Positions 33,200 through 45,384 of a stretch of DNA of 64,000 bases are shown in pieces (the stretch's first letter is position 1; every line of letters starts with the position of its first letter). A model generated the notes under the pieces. It did no database searches. It saw only the letters and a list, made by a program, of their open reading frames with translations, and was not told the origin of the DNA. The DNA is from Mixophyes australis (taxonomy: Eukaryota; Chordata; Amphibia; Anura; Limnodynastidae). The translations under genes were made by a program, and so were the position numbers. Location: NCBI GenBank assembly GCA_036250195.1, contig JAVHZZ010000003.1:40583835-40647834 (forward strand), in the 5' to 3' direction.

Positions 33200-34320
33200 A
33201 GAGGATAGAAAGAAGTTGTGTATTGGAAGGCACTCAGCGATCTTTTTGTTAAAGATAAAAAATCTAATTCTTTATTGATATACTTTAAAATAATAATATA
33301 TATTCCTCCTAATTGAATAGCGAAATATTTAAGTGACTAAAGTGAATTAAAATAGCAAAATAAATTGCTATGCCCTGCTACTTGGTATCAATATATATAT
33401 AAAGATAATCAGTGTATAATAATCACTCCTATAGTAAATATATATAACTACCTAAGATACCACTCCAAATAAGAATGTGTGGTATGTGTACTATAGTAAC
33501 CTTGATTGGAACCAATGGTCATATGATTTTAATTGACACAATTTCTAAGGTAGTGAGCTTGTATGTAGATTGACTAAGACCTCTGATAAACTTGTTTGAT
33601 TGTAAAGAGCACTTCATTATCCCATTCATCCTTTATAATAACTACATTTCTCGATAATGTGACATCTTGATATAATGAGTATTCCATATAAATATACCCC
33701 ATGTTCAATCACATCAATATACATGCATGTTTATATAAGCCCACAAAAAAGTTAGGCATTAGTGTATATTGATAAGTAGTATTACTAGGGCTTGAAAGAA
33801 ACTCTGGCTAGTAATTATTTAGTTATATAGTCTAGCAATCTTTGTCCCTGTAATCTGCTTAGATAGTTACTGAGCTGCTATCAATCAGGCACCTGATATG
33901 TCTGTGGCTCTCCTACTAATATCGGTAGTGCCGTTGTCCAGTCATACACGCACACACTGTGGTATACTGCTATCAGTCAGGCACCTGATGTGTCTGTTTA
34001 TTTTCCTACTGAATATCGGTAGTGCCGTTTGGCAGTCATACATACACACACGTTTAAGCTATTAAATAACCCATACACGGGTGGGTGATAGCTTGGTTGC
34101 TAATTATTAATAAAGGTAGCAAGGAGTGAATGATTACAGTAGCAGGGTAAACGCCAACGCGCGTTTCGCTACATGCTTTTTCAAGGCAAACAGTGGTACC
34201 CCCCAATTGTATGGTGGCACTAGCACTTTAACACAAACGTTATTTTGCTGATTGAAATTCTGGGCTTTTTTCAAGTAATATGTAAATATTGTAATACAAA
34301 TATTATTTTTATGCATATTA
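33200..34320 (-). mobile_element. Penelope-like long terminal fragment
   Basis: Read on the minus strand the sequence includes 'ttgaaaaagcatgtagcgaa' continuing 'acgcgcgttggcg' (34190-34150), a decayed version of the hammerhead region. It also has two direct copies of an about 95-100-bp block (33867-33960 and 33965-34055) with 'atatcggtagtgccgtt' and 'caatcaggcacctgat'. No reverse transcriptase is recognisable. Confidence 0.5.
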
Positions 34321-36770
34321 CTGTTTAAGAGTGATCAATCACGTATAAACTATGTTGTTCCATTTCTTCTGCATTGTCTGCATACAATTTTTATGATCGA
34401 TACAAATAATTTGTTAGGCTACATTATTATTTTTTATTATGTTTGTAGTGCCTATCTTTGGGGGATCGTGTTTAGATATTTTATTTGTATTTTTCTGTTG
34501 CCGTCATGTTGGATATCGAATGGCGTTTGATTTTCAATTAAAAACATAACTTCAAACTCTGGTTAAACCGCATGTCAAGGGCAAATTTGTTTGACATGTA
34601 GTTTAACTTGCATTCTGAAGGTCATTGGAGATCTATTCCACACTTAATCCCTTTACTAACAATTTATTTTGTGTAAATCTATTTTTTATTTTCTTGCACA
34701 CATTAAATGAAGCAGGCAGCGTTTGTAAACCAGCCACACTGCTACAACGCTCCCGAAGTAAACATTGCAAGTGGTAGGGTGTCATTGGAATCAGTTATTT
34801 TCATTTTCACACCCATCTCCTTGTGTTGTAGTAAAAACGCTAGTTTAACGCACAAAAATGTCACTAGTGGGTATGAAGCCGAAACGTGAAAACTAAATTT
34901 GTCATCTAATCTGCAGCAGAAGGATTAGTGCAGCACCATTGTTGCAACAATGTAAAAATGATACAATAATCTTGGCTGGCCACCTGCCAAGTTTTGTAAT
35001 AGTGAATAAGGGAAGAGAGAGGGAAAGAAGAGAGTTTTTATTACTATTTTTCAAAAATGAATCCAGCACAGAAGTAGGTTTAAAACAACTGTAATATATA
35101 CTTTACTTTTTATTCCCCGCAATGCAGCAAAGAAAAAGGTGCAAACTTTGTTACTATCAATTGGGAGATATACTGTATATCTTTTTCTTATATGTTTGAT
35201 GTTGCCTATGAGCCCCTGCCCTGTGACCGCGCCGTTTGCGCTATTCATCGGACACTTGATACTTCCAGCGGGGACCTCTGCTGGTCAGATGCGGTAAAGT
35301 TGTTAGCATATGCACCAGATGTATGTCAGGCATACGTCAGATACACTTACACCCAATCTCAAAAGCATAAGACATGTTTTGAAACGTTTTTGATGGAGAA
35401 AAATGCATTTGCATGAAAGTAAGGAAAAAATTAATTCTAAAATACGCCCACACAATCCTATAATATTGTTATGATCAACACAGAAAGCACCTGTCAGCTT
35501 TAGCGGTCAATCCACAATCAGCCAATCGGAAGAGGCTAGCTAGTGCTGACGACCATCTTCATAATCATCAGTGTGGATCTGCACCAGCCCTCGGGCATCC
35601 ACAAGTGGTAGGGCTACAGTCAGGCGTATCTGGGTCTTTGTGCTGGTCTGTTTCTGTCACAGTTGCGGGCCCTTACTGTACTCAGCGTTTGCTTCCTGTC
35701 CGCCTCTTCATGGTTGTATAGTCACAGGCTCATCCAATGCGCTCGTGGTATAGGTAATAATGAACACTCCTTAATTTAAAATCTGGCTTCCTTTACCCCT
35801 TTCAACCCCCCCCCCCCCCCTCCTCAATATTTATGTTCCCGTGTTGTCTAAACTCAGCTCCACTCAGCTTTTAAAATGGGTCACGGCAATTTTTGTCACA
35901 ACTGTCTAGCAGAACGGAGGCGTAAGCGAGTGCTACTGAAGGTGACAGAGAAGAGGGAGGAGGCTGTCGCCATCCTTGTCTCTCATAATCGCTTATCCTC
36001 AAACGCCCGCGCAAAGATAACTTATTGTCTTCAAGACTAAAACCTTACTACACTTTTCTTTTATGTTTTTTTTTACTTTAGAGAACAACTATTCTCTTAT
36101 ATTTTAAAATTAATTTCAGTTTATACCTCTCCCCGGCACCCCCAAAAATGTTGCCCCCCCCCCCCCCCCAAAGCCTCACGTCCTAGGCTGCAGCCTAGTC
36201 AGCCTATGGGATAATCAGAAGCTAGCTCTCAGGTACCGGGGGAGTTGAGTGAATTGGGCAATTGTCAGGAATCCCATTGCAGTTCTAGTATGAAGAAGAG
36301 AGTGAAAAGTTGAATTGAAAGGAGAATCCCACCGTCAGTCCAGTTTATCTTCCCTGCAGGTTTGTTTATGTTTGCTGCCCTCTCATATAACAACAGCTAA
36401 TTTCAGGTCTTTTTATTGGAAACAATTTTATCTACATAGTAGACTGCAGTCATTATATCTAAAGGTAGAGTCACTCTTTAAGGTTGAAAACCCTTTAAGC
36501 TGTAAACACTATAGTTGGTTCTGGTATATTATTTAGCTCACTAATGCATAGGCTTTGGTACACAGTATATGACTATCCAGGCAATAAAAATTGCTGCACA
36601 TTTGGGAGCCATAGACAACGGCAAACCCAACTGGAAACAACTAATTGACTTTATTTGCTGTTGATATAAATTATTTATTATATATTTTCTAGCACATTCA
36701 CTCGATATTAATATTAGACTGGGGAGAACAAGACCAGCCGATGGACAGAATGTGCTCGTTAGAATTTTTA
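34321..36770. other. No recognised gene; C-tracts
   Basis: Mostly AT-rich intergenic DNA. Runs of C lie at about 35805-35820 and 36155-36169, followed by 'ctaggctgcagcctag', which looks like an element end but could not be assigned. Frames of up to 74 codons show no family resemblance. Confidence 0.4.
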
Positions 36771-36777
36771 ACTCCAT

Positions 36778-36925
36778 GCAATGGTGGAACTAAAATGGGT
36801 GCGGTAGCAACGAGCGGGGGTGTTGGGTCACCACCACCTCCAAGGCCCCCGTTCTTTCCTGGGGCCCCCCACATTGCTCTCAAAATAGCCAAAATTATGC
36901 TATGAACTGTTCCACCCCCCCTGGC
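36778..36925. mobile_element. Possible decayed hAT fragment
   Basis: A GC-rich island with 'aatggtggaactaaaatggg' at one side and 'actgttccaccccccctgg' at the other, giving weak inverted GGTGGAAC ends. It resembles other CAGTGG-type hAT MITEs but is too degraded for a firm call. Confidence 0.3.
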
Positions 36926-37751
36926 TCCACTCCCCATAAGGTGCATTGCCAACAGATGACTCCTTGAGACCATGGTTAAAAAACCAGACAACATGATATC
37001 AAGACAATTTTTAATCATAAAATATTTAATAAAAGTATCTGTACAAAATATTTTAAATGGGTTATAAAAGAGAGTATTCAGGAATGTTTAATTGACAAAA
37101 TATATCCCACTATATAGTATATTGAGAAAATATAGAATGATAATTTACATTTCAATATGTACAGTCTCAGAATACATACAAAGCATTTACATCCTTGTTT
37201 TGTTCCACGGGTAGACTATCTAAATGTATACATTTCAAAGTCCAAGGCCACTAGTTTAACATGAATATATATTAAACAAAAAAACACGGATCCACCTGTA
37301 TTAACACAGGGAGAAGAGGCTGTAGAGAGTGGGATGCCTACAAAAAGATATTATTCCATTAGGTTTGTACTGTGACTCCTCAGAAATCCCCACAGCTTGG
37401 TATGAAAATGTTATACCTTCTTTGATAAATAAATTAAACATGTTTGATAAATAGGTTTGCTGCACGTTTCATAATATTTTCTCCTGTCAGTCACTGGAAA
37501 AGAAAGGATTAGAAAATTTTTATTAAACATAAAATACAAGGCACTTTAAGTGGAATTACCCTATAAAATAAGTGACCAAGGCAAGTGACCAAGGCAAGCA
37601 ATCAGTTATGTAGCACGTACTTAAGAATTAGGAAATAGCTTGACTCGTTAGGTGGTGTTAAATTAAACCCCCCAGTGTGTAACATTTAAGAAAGCTAGTG
37701 CACAGGACGGGGACGAAGGGGGGCAGGAAATTTACAAAATGTTCTAAAAAT
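36926..37751. other. No recognised feature
   Basis: AT-rich intergenic sequence. Confidence 0.5.
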
Positions 37752-37862
37752 GAAAAGTGGAGGTGTGGCCTATAGCAACCAATCAGATTCTAACTACCAT
37801 TTCCTCGAATGTACTAGATAAATTATAGCTAGAATCTGATTGGTTGTTATGGGCAATACAAC
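37752..37862. mobile_element. Degraded CCAAT-family MITE
   Basis: Core arms 'gcctatagcaaccaatcag' and 'gctagaatctgattggttg' are retained without clear ends. Confidence 0.75.
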
Positions 37863-38653
37863 TCAGAGAAACCCATTAGATTTTTTTTTTTTCCTAGTCC
37901 ATTTTAGAATATGAATATCTTGTTCTGTTTTTGCCATGGATTACAGAACCTCTTTCCCCTGTAAATCAGATTTTATAAATACCCTACCCCAATCTCCAAA
38001 CTCATTATGGCTGAAGAGTTTAGAAAATCAAAAAGGATCATTTACTTAAAATTCAGAATAAAACATTACGTGTGTATTCTAGTAGACAAAAAAAGGAACT
38101 ACAAAGGATTCATTAAAGTACATTTGTTTCACTACATTTATCTATTAAGGGACAACTTAGGAGTAAGCAGACAGAAGCGAGGGAGCCTGCGGGATAGCCA
38201 GACCCCAGTTTTGGGTGGAATTATATTTTAAGTAATGACTTTGATATTTATTATTTCAACAAGCCGAAGACTTTTCCTCTATTTGTGATGAAATACTGGT
38301 CTACAAATAATGTCCATGGTATTATGCATTAGTAACAGTGTAATTTGGATACAAGAGTCTGTACATAATTTATATCTCTAACATCTGATTTGAGATGAGA
38401 GAACAGGACCAGAGGTAGGCAACATATGGCTCTCTGTTCAATGTGGAAATCCCATTAACCAGGGGGAGGCAAGGCATGGTGGGACTTGTAGTTCCACAGC
38501 GACTGGAAAGGAACCAGTTGTCTAAGCTTGCGATAAACACACAAAACTAACTTAGAAAGCTGTGGATCAGGTAAATACTGTAGCAGTAGATTGTTATTTG
38601 AATGTGTTTTGTATGTCCTGATTGAATTAAATGTCGCTTAAGCCATATGACTG
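37863..38653. other. No recognised feature
   Basis: Intergenic sequence; a short 'catggtgggacttgtagttc' near 38477 resembles one arm of the ZNF143-motif MITE. Confidence 0.4.
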
Positions 38654-38656
38654 TAA

Positions 38657-39254
38657 GGCTAGGTACACACTGGAGCGTTTTAGTCCAATAATCGGCCAAA
38701 TCAACCAACATACGCTTGTTCGGTCAGAAGTCGGGTTAGTGTGTATAGTGACACGAAAGTCGTTCCAAAATGTCGATTGTCGGTTCATTTGGTTGGTCGT
38801 ACTGTTTAATATTTTCCGACCAATCACTGACCGATCATGTAGTGTGTATGCACTCAGGATCTCCATAGAGTTTACAGAGTCGGGCTCTTTTCAGCTGATG
38901 CTAGCAATGAATGTCCCGGTGAATAAATGTAGAGAGTGCAGTAGAAGGAATAATTAATTTGTTCGTTCTGAGACAGAATGTTTAGTTTCAGAGTCACAGA
39001 AGCTAACGAAATTCGCTAGGACATGTGGATAACTATAACAAGGCGGTTTTAATCAGTGTGACAATGTGACAAAAATGAATGAATATTGTGCTGTCATTCT
39101 CTGAAGACTAGAGGACCAGATGAAGAGCACAGATCTGAAGGTAAATTGTGTCAATGTGTATGGATGAATCGTCAGACTGATCAGACCTTCAGTCGTAGGT
39201 ACAATTGTTTGAGATAACACGTTGGTTGGAAAATTCTTCAGTGTGTACCTAGCC
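38657..39254. mobile_element. 600-bp MITE, TAA duplication
   Basis: Ends GGCTAGGTACACACT and AGTGTGTACCTAGCC, flanked by TAA on both sides (38654-38656 and 39255-39257). The arms contain mirrored Tc-rich motifs of the form 'ccgaccaatcactgaccgat'. Three-base TWA duplications suggest PIF/Harbinger. No coding sequence. Confidence 0.85.
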
Positions 39255-39257
39255 TAA

Positions 39258-41368
39258 GATCCGACACTGTCTGTCTCACCTCTGGGGAGTTGTCGCTTAA
39301 GTTACTTGGTAATGTATCATCGGATACAGCATTACAGCATTAAGGACATATTCCCTGTCTGTATTATTTTAAGCATTACAGTATGCTAATAGTTATAATG
39401 ATAATGGACATCGTCATTGGAACAGCGAAATTCTGAATGTAGCCAATCAAATGTTACCTCTATCTACGTGTGGGGATGTACGTGACAACTGTGTGTCAGC
39501 TGGAAGGGCATGCTGAGACTTGTAGTCTCACAACAGTTGGAGAAGCACTGATGCTGTCTCCCAGTGCATGCTGGGACTCAGGAGCTCCACAATAACCTTT
39601 GGTTATATTATTAAATAATACTCAAGAATTCATAAAACAATTCACTAACATAAGATAAAAGTCAGCTTAGATACCAACACGCTCACAGAAAAGCGACTGC
39701 TTCAAGATATACTAAAAAATAAAATAGCTTTTGCAAAAAATAAATGTATATTTTTATAATATGAATTTATTTAGTTTAATTATATTTATTTATACATTTA
39801 TTTTCTTTGCAAAAGCAGTTTTATTTATCTACACAGCATACTTGTTGAAAGTGTTGACATTGGGACAGATTGATATGTGTGCATTTAAATTAATAGTTCC
39901 CAGAAAATATGTAAATGACCATGTAAATGTTTAGCGGTGGAACAATGCTGTATAATGTTATATAGCATATGTGATATATTATATCTAAGCCTTTAGTTAT
40001 CCAATAACAGCTCAAGCTGTTTCCTGGCGCCTGGCCCCAGCACTATTAGGTATGGAGTACAGTACGGTATATCCTGCAGTGACTTCATATGCTGACCTGT
40101 ATTACCTCTATGCCCTGGTTCCTCTCTGTGGATGAATGATGTTACCTGGCTGACGAGTTTTGATGAATTAGGGTCATTGAGTCGAGATTCTGAACAAATT
40201 ATTAGAATTGCCTTTCCTTTGTTGATTTATATGTAATCTGCCGTTTCCCCAAATATGAATATTATTTATAGGCTAAAAGTCATGTTCATTTTTGACATTT
40301 TTGTAGGGCACGGCTTCCTCAGTTCTTACAGAAAAAAAAGAAAAAATCTATTACAATTTAAATCTCTCTTTCTATCACCCAGAGGCAAGGGGTAGAACTA
40401 TAGCTGCTGTAAAACTACAACCAGTCAACTTCTGGCTCTCCAACGGTTGTAGAACTGAAAGTCCCAGCATGTCACAGAGCAACATTTTCAGAACTCTTCT
40501 GCGGAATTAATTCTGTGTTTGGGTGCAGAGTTTTGCCAGTTTCTTTTGCGGAATTTCTCCTTAAAGGTTCTGAGTGGAATACTCCGAACTACCCAATTCT
40601 ACACATATAGTAGAGTAGAATTAATTGACACATCTCTAGTTTACACCCATACAGCATTGATGACTTGGGTGTACCAACATGGTGGCTGTATTAGATTTGA
40701 ACTCCAATTGGTATGGAATATTTTATTAAAAAAAGAAAAGTAAAGGAATGAGATCTATTTTTTTGGAAACGTGTTATCTAAAATGTTAAAAAAGTACAGA
40801 AATAGTGATAGTGTCATAAACACAGACATGATTACCATGTTTTTCCTCCTACTGTCACTGTGAGGAGCGTTGCTAAATAATTTAATTAAGAAGGGAATGC
40901 CAAAGGGAAGTGTTGGAGAATATAGGGGTACTTTAATAACTGTACTTGAGGATTGTTTGGACATGATGATCCAAATTACGGAATCCCTTTGTCTGGAAAA
41001 CTAAGCACTAAGATCGTAACCTGTATATTTTCCCCTTTGGAATGATTTTCTTACATACTCTGTGATTTCCTTTCCGGTCCAATATGATAAACATTTTCAT
41101 TGTAAACTATTGTAACGTGTATTTTACCATAACTACCTCCTGTACTGAAATTCAGTGGCTCATATATAGTCTCATGCCTGTGAAATAGCTAAGCCTGTCA
41201 TTAAGGAAGATAGCACATAGTGACACACAGGAGAATGTAGACAATTACACACTTATCTTTACCTCTGCTTGCCTTTTTTGTTTTTATATGAGTTTTTTTT
41301 TTTGTTTGTTTTTCGTTTTTAGTTAGAATATACACATAACACAATCTTAAATCTGTATAAAATAAATG
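39258..41368. other. gdf7 downstream DNA; MITE scraps
   Basis: AT-rich DNA including the presumed gdf7 3'UTR. Fragments like the ZNF143-motif MITE occur near 39505-39590 ('gcatgctgagacttgtagtc', 'gtgcatgctgggactcagg') and 40410-40475 ('gaaagtcccagcatgtcac'). No gene is visible. Confidence 0.45.
40722..40727 (-). promoter_or_regulatory. Candidate gdf7 polyadenylation signal
   Basis: AATAAA on the minus strand about 640 bases after the gdf7 stop codon, and the first clear one I found. Use is not proven. Confidence 0.3.
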
Positions 41369-42282
41369 CTACCTGCAGCCACAGTTTTCTACTACCATGT
41401 CCTCATACTGCTTGTAGACTACATTATTCCCAGAGTCTATGTACAATATACTGATGGGGCTGAGTTTGGAAGGAACACAGCAGCTTGGTGGGGTGGACTC
41501 GGGGTCCATCGAGTTCATTAAAGTCTGGATAATGGCATGGTTGGTAGGCTCCAGGTGGGACCTCAGTGGGAAATCACAAACGCCCTCACAGTGATAAGCT
41601 TCATAATCCAAGGGGGCAATGATCCAATCATCCCAGCCCAGCTCCTTGAAATTGACATGAAGGGGCTTCTTACTACATCTTGTTTTAGCCCTCTTGCCTT
41701 GACCTTTATTGTGACTTGTCCTAGTTGGGAGAGTTGTCCGTTTTCTTCTTCTTTTAATTACGGACCTTTGGCCATATTCTGGAGAGTCTAAACTTTTTGG
41801 ATTACCCTTGGACTTAATTTTGTCTCTTATCTCTTTAAAAAGGTTCTCTCTCCTCTTAGAGTAAGAAGAGACCACCAACAGAGCTTTCTCTGGGTCTACT
41901 TGGCCCAGCCGATGAAACCCCAGTTGGGCCGGTGGCAGGTAGGTCAGTGTGAGATCCGAGACCATCTTCAACGTAAAACACAGAGGTTCACCAGGGCTCT
42001 TCCTGCTGTCCATGGCCTTCAAGACATTAAAGACCTCCCACTTTGAGAATGTGTCCAGCAGATCAGCAGACCGAGAGTCTAGAAGCTTAGCCTCTTGCCA
42101 AATGGTGGCACAGGTGTACAGATAGAGGTGCACCAGACTCCCGGACTCAGGGACAACAAAGCTTATGTTTTCTGGAGCTTTGCGCAGAATCCTCAGCTCA
42201 GCTCCTACTATCTCATCCAAGGCAGACAAAGTTCTGGTGTCAAATATGTATTTCTGTTCCAACGACTGAGCAGAGACTTCAT
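41369..42282 (-). CDS. gdf7: GDF7 (BMP12) last coding exon
   Basis: This exon encodes the distal prodomain and entire mature ligand of a GDF5/6/7-type BMP. GDF7 is a secreted growth factor best known from the dorsal neural tube roof plate and from tendon and joint development. It starts after a TTATCTGTTCCAG acceptor with two bases of a split codon (probably Asp), then [18 protein letters not shown], and runs 304 codons including the stop. A furin-type RRRKR site precedes the mature region. The mature part has seven cysteines in knot order (RCSKK, HCEGVC, SCC, NCGCR) and the family blocks [15 protein letters not shown] and [15 protein letters not shown]6 is very similar; the ldah neighbour in convergent orientation favours GDF7. 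The first exon, with the signal peptide, was not found between 42283 and 64000. No disabling change is seen. Confidence 0.93.
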
Positions 42283-42390
42283 CTGGAACAGATAAAGAAA
42301 CACAGGACCTTAAAAACCATCACATAAATAGTTCATAATATGTACAAAACACCAAAGCCTGCTTTAGGACCTCATAGGACCTTAATAATA

Positions 42391-42545
42391 TAGCATGATG
42401 GAAATTAATTATTGCAGGTAGAATACATATGTGTTAATAATATAGCAAGATGGGAATTGATTGCTGTATGTATAATGCCCCTGAGTGAATGTTATAGAAT
42501 GAGTCAATACCCATGCTAATAATATAGCATGATGTCAATTAATTA
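42391..42545. repeat. Decayed 52-bp units next to gdf7 exon
   Basis: About three units recognisable from 'tagcatgatggaaattaatt', 'attgcaggtagaatacatat' and 'gtgttaataata'. The spacing from 42391 to 42443 is exactly 52 bases. They match the main array consensus at most positions but carry many substitutions. They begin 108 bases upstream of the exon boundary (in gene direction). Confidence 0.8.
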
Positions 42546-42599
42546 AATATGTTGAAAGAGACAAAACAATTGCAGACAAAATAAATGACTGTCTGCTCT

Positions 42600-42790
42600 G
42601 CATTTACTGGTGAAGATTCACAGGGGTCACCTAAACCAGGGGTAAAAGATATACCCTACTGTACTGTGAAGAATGATATATTTAATAAGAGTTCTTACAT
42701 GAACGCTCAAATGGGCCCAGATAGCATACCTCCAAGAGTGGTAAAAGAACTAAGAGTAGCACTTGCAGGACTATTAACCAATAGATGCTG
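42600..42790 (+). pseudogene. LINE reverse transcriptase fragment
   Basis: A short open stretch ends in MGPDSIPPRVVKELRVALAG. This resembles the 'GPDGIPxRVLKE' block upstream of the palm domain in CR1/RTE-type LINE enzymes. Only this block survives. Confidence 0.55.
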
Positions 42791-43019
42791 ACAGGCATTA
42801 TTACAGGCAACACTGAGCCACATGGGTTTGATAATGACCAGGGCCCTATCTGTATGGAGTTTGTATGTTCTGGAGGCATGGTATAGAGCTATGTGAGGAT
42901 GGTGACACAAGCAGTACTATCTATCTGCTTCTAATTGCATGCCTGCTTATTGACCACACCCCTCGTTTATTAGGATCAGGTCTAGATTAGGACAAGTTTC
43001 AGCTGTCTATTTAATAATT

Positions 43020-43345
43020 TTGGTGATGCAGAGGATAACTTTGCTGCCTCACTCTGCTGGGGTCATGGGTTCTGTGCTGAACATGGCTCTACCTGTATGG
43101 AGTATGTATGTTCCCCCCTGTGTATGCATGGGTTACCGCCAGGGAACTCCGGTTTCTCCAACCACCCACAGACATACTGGTAGGATAATTGACTTCAGAT
43201 GAAATTAACACTAGTGCACGTGTGTGTGGTAGGGGATATACTGTAGATTGCAAACTCCGCTGGGACAGGGACTCATGTGAATGATAAACATTTTCTGTGT
43301 AATATGTAAGTACTATATAAAATGTATTAATAAATAAATGCCAGA
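43020..43345 (+). mobile_element. Diverged SINE copy
   Basis: Same family as 29885-30238: 'gctgcctcactctgctgggg', 'tggagtatgtatgttccccc', 'cagacatactggtaggataa', 'agattgcaaactccgctggg' and a 3' end 'taataaataaatg'. A short separate piece ('ctatctgtatggagtttgta') is at 42846-42872. Confidence 0.7.
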
Positions 43346-43849
43346 AAATTGGTAAATGTAGTTCAACTGCACAAAAAAAGGCAATATAGACCTGTGAGAG
43401 GGAACATTAATGGAATCACTTAAAAAAAATACTGTTGTCTATTTTGGGTCAGACAAACTACAAGGTCCAAGGTAGCATGGATCTCAAGCAGGGCAGGGCT
43501 GGCTAATTTTAGCCCAGTGGTCAATATTGGATTTATCAGCCCATTAGGAACATTTTAAAGGAAGAAAAATGGAGGTGGCCCAGTGGTCCAGCCCAAGGTA
43601 GCCCACTATGGGGAACAGATGACCACTTGCCCTCCAACAATCCAGTCTGCCCCTGATGTCAACCCAATCTAGTGGATTATTTTGACTCAGTAACTAAAGC
43701 AACAGATCAGTGAATATTGCTTATTTCCATTGTAGCAAATTTTACACATTAACCCAAAATAAATTAATTCAAAAACCGTAAATGATTGGATTTGACTCAA
43801 ATACAGTGTAATTGATAAATGTTTGGCTACAGCACAGGAGACAGAGAGG
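43346..43849. other. No recognised feature
   Basis: Intron sequence of gdf7 by position; no recognised gene. A stretch at 43490-43650 ('ggcagggctggctaatttta') may be transposon-derived. Confidence 0.35.
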
Positions 43850-44170
43850 TAGATTTACTAAAACGTCTAAAAGTCTAAGGGCTAGATTTACTAAGCTGTG
43901 GGTTTGAAAAAGTGGGGATGTTGCCTATAGCAACCAATCAGATTCTAGCTGTCACTTTGTAGAAGATACTAAATAAATGAAAGCTAGAATCTGATTGGTT
44001 GCTATAGGCAACATCCCCACTCTTTCAAACCCGCAGCTTAGTAAATCTAGCCCTAAGAGTCTAGCTATCATTTATCTAGTACATTCTAGAAAAGGATAGG
44101 ACGAATCTGAATGGTTGCTATGGGCAACACCTCCACTTTTCCTTTTTAGAAGTTTCAGAAAATCTAATCC
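43850..44170. mobile_element. Outer CCAAT-type MITE, split by another MITE
   Basis: The left end 'gaggtagatttactaaaacg' and the right part 'gtctagctatcatttatctag', 'aatctgaatggttgctatggg', 'agaaaatctaatcc' belong to one degraded MITE. It is interrupted by the inner copy at 43879-44053. Confidence 0.7.
43879..44053. mobile_element. Inner Harbinger-like MITE with TAA duplication
   Basis: Almost the same as 9696-9870: ends GGGCTAGATTTACTAAGCTG and CAGCTTAGTAAATCTAGCCC, flanked by TAA (43876-43878 and 44054-44056). Both CCAAT boxes are intact. Confidence 0.92.
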
Positions 44171-44660
44171 AGACTGTTGTAGTCAATGGTGTAAGCTCAG
44201 AGGAAGGGCTGGTAGCCAGAGGAGTACCTCATGGCTCAGACCTTTAGATGATACGAAGGAAAGCCAACAGTGTAGTCAAGCAGTGGGAATAGTAGAATAG
44301 TAGAATACTTGGTTGTATTGGAAGAGGTATTAGGAGCAGGAGGAATGAATCAGAGAAGATGCTACATAAATGGTGCATGGGCTGCATAACAAACTTAGGA
44401 CCTGAAGAGCTGAACATTTCCAGCTTAGAGGAGACAAGGGACAGGGGTGATATGATAGAAACATTACAATATATCTAATACAAATTACTAACATAGTTTG
44501 GGAAGGCAGTGCTTTTAAAAATAATCAGGATCATAATAAGGATTTCTAAAATTAGAGGGAGGTAAGGTAACATAAGAAAGAAATTTCTTTCAGATCCACG
44601 GAATAGGATCCTAGAAGTTGTGGTGGGAACTCATACCATGATAATTCTACAATGCATGGG
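44171..44660 (+). pseudogene. CR1-like LINE reverse transcriptase fragments
   Basis: The plus strand reads roughly VVNGVSSEEGLVARGVPHGS near 44178-44240, matching the GVPQGS block. It then reads LEETRDRGDMIETLQYI near 44428-44475, matching the conserved C-terminal 'RGDMIE' block of CR1-like enzymes. The part between, including YADD, is not recognisable. Together with 42600-42790 it may be one scattered insertion. Confidence 0.6.
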
Positions 44661-45384
44661 GCATATTACTAATAGACATAGATCCGAGGCAAATGCAGGA
44701 TTTGTATAGGGTCGTTTCCACACCATCCCGCCAGTGGGCGTGACCAGCATGCATGTGGGCATGGCTATAATTTTAGACAGTGCTTGGATGCTCTCTAACT
44801 CTTACTATCCCCATAATATACATGGCCAATGCTGCGTGCACTACTGTAAGATCTCTCTTTTCTAGTGTTGATGCCAAAAAGTTTAATCTTATTCTCATCA
44901 GACCACTGAATCTTCCTCCACCTGGTATATGGATCTCGCACATGATTTATGAAAACTCTAAGCAGCACTTCATTTGATTTCTCTTCAACAATGGTTTTTT
45001 TTGCCTCCTCCTATTAAGCTTAAACTTGTTATATTCTTCCACTGGATGATGCTTTTCAATAAACTTTGGATGTCCTATGAATTTTCATCTCTTGCACATC
45101 CATGTGTAACCTCTTTATTAGCCAAACAAATCCTCAGAATATTTATGGTAACAAAAAAAATGTGTTGCTGGGCCCATGGCTAAATTTCCCCGTGAATGCT
45201 CAGAAGGGGGCCTGTTTTTCTCTTCTCAAAGCGGAGTGAAGGCCCCTGGAGTGTGACCTGGCATTGCTTGGTGCTGTTGGGGCTGCACCCCCTGGAAGTA
45301 GTTCCTCAACTGGCCACATTGATGCAAGAACATTGTGGTGTTCAATTCACCCCTGTACGAATAAGTTCATACATTCAACTCACT
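44661..45384. other. Possible Tc1 relic; otherwise unassigned
   Basis: The 44830-45080 part ('gccaaaaagtttaatcttat', 'ctcatcagaccactgaatct') resembles text common in decayed Tc1-like elements, read inverted. No ends were identified and confidence is low. Confidence 0.35.

Noticed and set aside
41369..42262. gdf6 instead of gdf7
   Set aside because: The mature domain alone fits both, but the convergent ldah neighbour is the GDF7 setting in mammals. gdf6 remains a lesser possibility.
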